Origin: an uncultured Lachnospiraceae bacterium
Lineage (GTDB): Bacteria; Bacillota; Clostridia; Lachnospirales; Lachnospiraceae
Assembly: GCA_902789175.1 (NCBI GenBank)
Contig: CADANF010000002.1
Span: forward strand, 62,001-126,000
Direction: 5' to 3'
DNA length: 64,000 nt
This document shows positions 62,089-64,000 of this stretch, piece after piece; the first letter of the stretch is position 1; every line of letters starts with the position of its first letter. The notes under the pieces were generated by a model. The model did no database searches. It worked only from the letters and a program-made list of their open reading frames with translations, and was not told where the DNA came from. Both the position numbers and the translations under genes were made by a program.

Positions 62089-62224
62089 AAGTGTAAATAT
62101 GAAGATTTATTTGTTTTATTGTTTAAAGGATTATATCAACTTAGAATAAGGTATTTTAAGACCGACTATGGTCTTCATGATATAATTAACAAATTATAAT
62201 AATCGTAGCGAGGGAGGCTATAGG

Positions 62225-63832
62225 ATGGCAAAAACTGGAAAAGTCTTATCAATAGACATCAATAATGAAAGTATTACTATAGTAGAGGTAACACCTTCAG
62301 AGAAGAAGCAGACCTATATCCATAAGGTCTTAATATTTGAAACACCGGAAGATTCTTTTGAAGATGGTGTAATAAGAGATATTGATAGAATAGCTGCTGA
62401 GATCCGTACTCAGTTAGCAACAAATGGTATCTCTAATAAAAATGCAATCTTTGTTATGAACTCACAGAAGGTGATCAACAGAGAAGTAACTTTAACAAAT
62501 GTAAATCCGAAAAAAATCAAGGAAGCGATCAATGCTAATGCATCTGAATACTTCCCGGTTAGTATAGAAGATTATATAGTTTCAAGTTCTGTTCTTGAAG
62601 AGACAACAAGTCCTGATGGACAGAAGCAGCTTCGTGTTATGGCTGTAGCTGCACCTGAAGCTATGGTTCATGGTTATTATGATCTTGGTAATGCTGCAGG
62701 ACTTAAGGTTGTAGCTATAGATTACATCGGTAACAGTATGCTTCAGCTTATCAAGACTCAGACTAATGAACAGTCAACAGCCATGGTTATCCAGCTTGGA
62801 AGCGAATCAACAGTTCTTAACGTTGTACAGGGTAAGAATCTGTTGCTTCAGCGTACAGTACCATATGGTACAAACCCAGTTGTTAATGTTGTTATGGAAG
62901 AAAAGGGAGTTGATGCAACAACTGCTATGACGCTCCTTCAGAACGACAGAATAATTACAGTAGATTTTGATGATAATGAAGCTACAGGCGCTTTCAGATA
63001 TCTTATCAATAATATTGGACGTGTAATGGATTACTATGCAAGTAATCATCCGGATGCGCCAATTGATGATGTATTCCTTACAGGTGATGGAGCGCTTATT
63101 AGAGGAATTGATGGACTCTTTAAGATTCAGCTTAATGTATCAACACGTATCATGGATACATTATTTAATGTAAAATTTGATCCTTCAATCGATCAGAAGA
63201 TTTACAGCCCTGTATATTTAATTGCTCCGATTGGTGCTGCTCTTAGTCCAATGGGATTTGAGATAATGCAGGCTAAGTCTCAGAGCAAGGGGGAGATTGG
63301 ATTCGCTCCATTTATCGCAATCCTTGCTGTTGGACTTATTGCATCAGGCGGCCTTGCATTCTATATTTCACATCAAAAGTCTGTAGAACAGGATAATAAG
63401 GCTGCTCTTGAAAGGCAGATAAAGGAAAAAGAATATATTGAAACAGTTATTCAGGAACATGATGCAGCACAGGCTAAAGCTTTAGATATTGCTGCAATGT
63501 CACTTTCAACATATTCAACAAATGAGCAGTGTCTTGCATTTATTAATGAACTTGAAGAAAAGATTCCTACAAATGTCATTGTACAGTCTTTTGCTGCGAG
63601 TGATACAGGAATAACTATTCCATGTACAGCAACAAATTATGATGAAATAGCAGACTTCATTGTACAGCTTAAGACAATCAGCTGTATTCAGGATGTTTAT
63701 GTTGCAAGTGTAAATAAAGAGTTAAAAGATGATGGAACAGAAAGTTTTGTGTATACTCTTACATGTACATATACAAATCCTTTTGATATAGCAACTGAGT
63801 CAAGTGATGATTCTGGAATTGTTACTGAATAA
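62225..63832 (+). CDS. PilM-PilN fusion protein
   Basis: 535 residues. Residues 1 to about 345 are PilM-like (actin fold: KVLSIDINNESITIVEV, later VIQLGSESTVLNVVQG and VFLTGDGALIRGIDGL). A membrane helix (360-381) and coiled coil (about 385-420) follow, then a PilN-like periplasm-side domain (about 430-520). PilM and PilN are normally separate proteins joined by a short N-terminal PilN peptide; here they are one chain. GGAGG precedes the ATG. It joins the motor to the alignment complex. Confidence 0.87.
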   Translation: MAKTGKVLSIDINNESITIVEVTPSEKKQTYIHKVLIFETPEDSFEDGVIRDIDRIAAEIRTQLATNGISNKNAIFVMNSQKVINREVTLTNVNPKKIKEAINANASEYFPVSIEDYIVSSSVLEETTSPDGQKQLRVMAVAAPEAMVHGYYDLGNAAGLKVVAIDYIGNSMLQLIKTQTNEQSTAMVIQLGSESTVLNVVQGKNLLLQRTVPYGTNPVVNVVMEEKGVDATTAMTLLQNDRIITVDFDDNEATGAFRYLINNIGRVMDYYASNHPDAPIDDVFLTGDGALIRGIDGLFKIQLNVSTRIMDTLFNVKFDPSIDQKIYSPVYLIAPIGAALSPMGFEIMQAKSQSKGEIGFAPFIAILAVGLIASGGLAFYISHQKSVEQDNKAALERQIKEKEYIETVIQEHDAAQAKALDIAAMSLSTYSTNEQCLAFINELEEKIPTNVIVQSFAASDTGITIPCTATNYDEIADFIVQLKTISCIQDVYVASVNKELKDDGTESFVYTLTCTYTNPFDIATESSDDSGIVTE

Positions 63833-63846
63833 GGAGGAGGGTTACG

Positions 63847-64000
63847 ATGAATAATGATACAAAGAATGCAATAAAATTATTACTTGTACTGCTTGGAATA
63901 GGAAGCGTTGCTGCTACATTTTTCCTGTTTTTTAAACCTACAAAAGAAGAAGTTGATTCTTTAAAAGCAACTAATAGTACACTTCAGGCAAGACTTGATG
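63847..64000 (+). CDS. PilO-like pilus assembly protein, 3' end cut off by the window
   Basis: Only 51 codons are visible: a short polar start, one membrane helix (about 9-30, LLLVLLGIGSVAATFFLFF) and the start of a coiled coil (EEVDSLKATNSTLQARLD). This layout and its place directly after the PilM-PilN gene (14 nt) fit PilO. GGAGGAGGG precedes the ATG. Confidence 0.7.
   Translation, partial: MNNDTKNAIKLLLVLLGIGSVAATFFLFFKPTKEEVDSLKATNSTLQARLD

Overview
The window is a low-GC bacterial chromosome segment. It carries a PolC-type replicase, RNase J, RqcH, IreB, a PASTA kinase, the DXP isoprenoid pathway and type IV pilus genes, with no sign of an outer-membrane system. This points to the Firmicutes, class Clostridia, most likely Lachnospiraceae; the family is an inference from gene style and order, not proven.

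Layout. 1-18170 is housekeeping: the 3' part of glgA, then rqcH, yicC-gmk-rpoZ, priA-def-fmt-rsmB-rlmN, a phosphatase/PASTA-kinase pair, rsgA-rpe-thiN and a divergent symporter. 18239-23520 is a small mobile zone. An IS3-family (IS150-like) element sits inside the loop of a transcription terminator with a 3-bp target duplication. Next come a higBA-type toxin/metallopeptidase-antitoxin pair with two palindromic operators, and an IS605-type element with a truncated tnpA and an intact tnpB. 23801-36904 returns to core genes: a bactofilin with a very long acidic tail, pyrH-frr-uppS-cdsA-dxr-rseP-ispG, and polC. Several spacers here, and the thiN-symporter spacer, hold short tandem repeats that start at or near a stop codon.

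37035-39099, on the minus strand, is the only reverse-strand gene pair: an AAA/ABC-type ATPase overlapping a TOPRIM-like protein, a likely anti-phage module. 39328-51593 is an increasingly AT-rich surface-glycan cluster. It has a CDP-sugar synthase, a ThDP enzyme, an HpcH/HpaI-like aldolase, several glycosyltransferases, a WbsX protein, an acetyltransferase, an SDR, a Wzx-like flippase, a radical SAM protein and a GT92 protein.

51595-56996 is core again: ireB-ruvX-rnj-ylbF, a short MltG-like protein, and trmR-trhP for tRNA wobble-uridine modification. 57185-64000 is a type IV pilus locus: pilB, pilT, pilC, major pilin, a PilM-PilN fusion and the start of a PilO-like gene. IreB and the PASTA kinase/phosphatase probably form one signalling circuit although 37 kb apart. 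I saw no rRNA, tRNA or CRISPR array.
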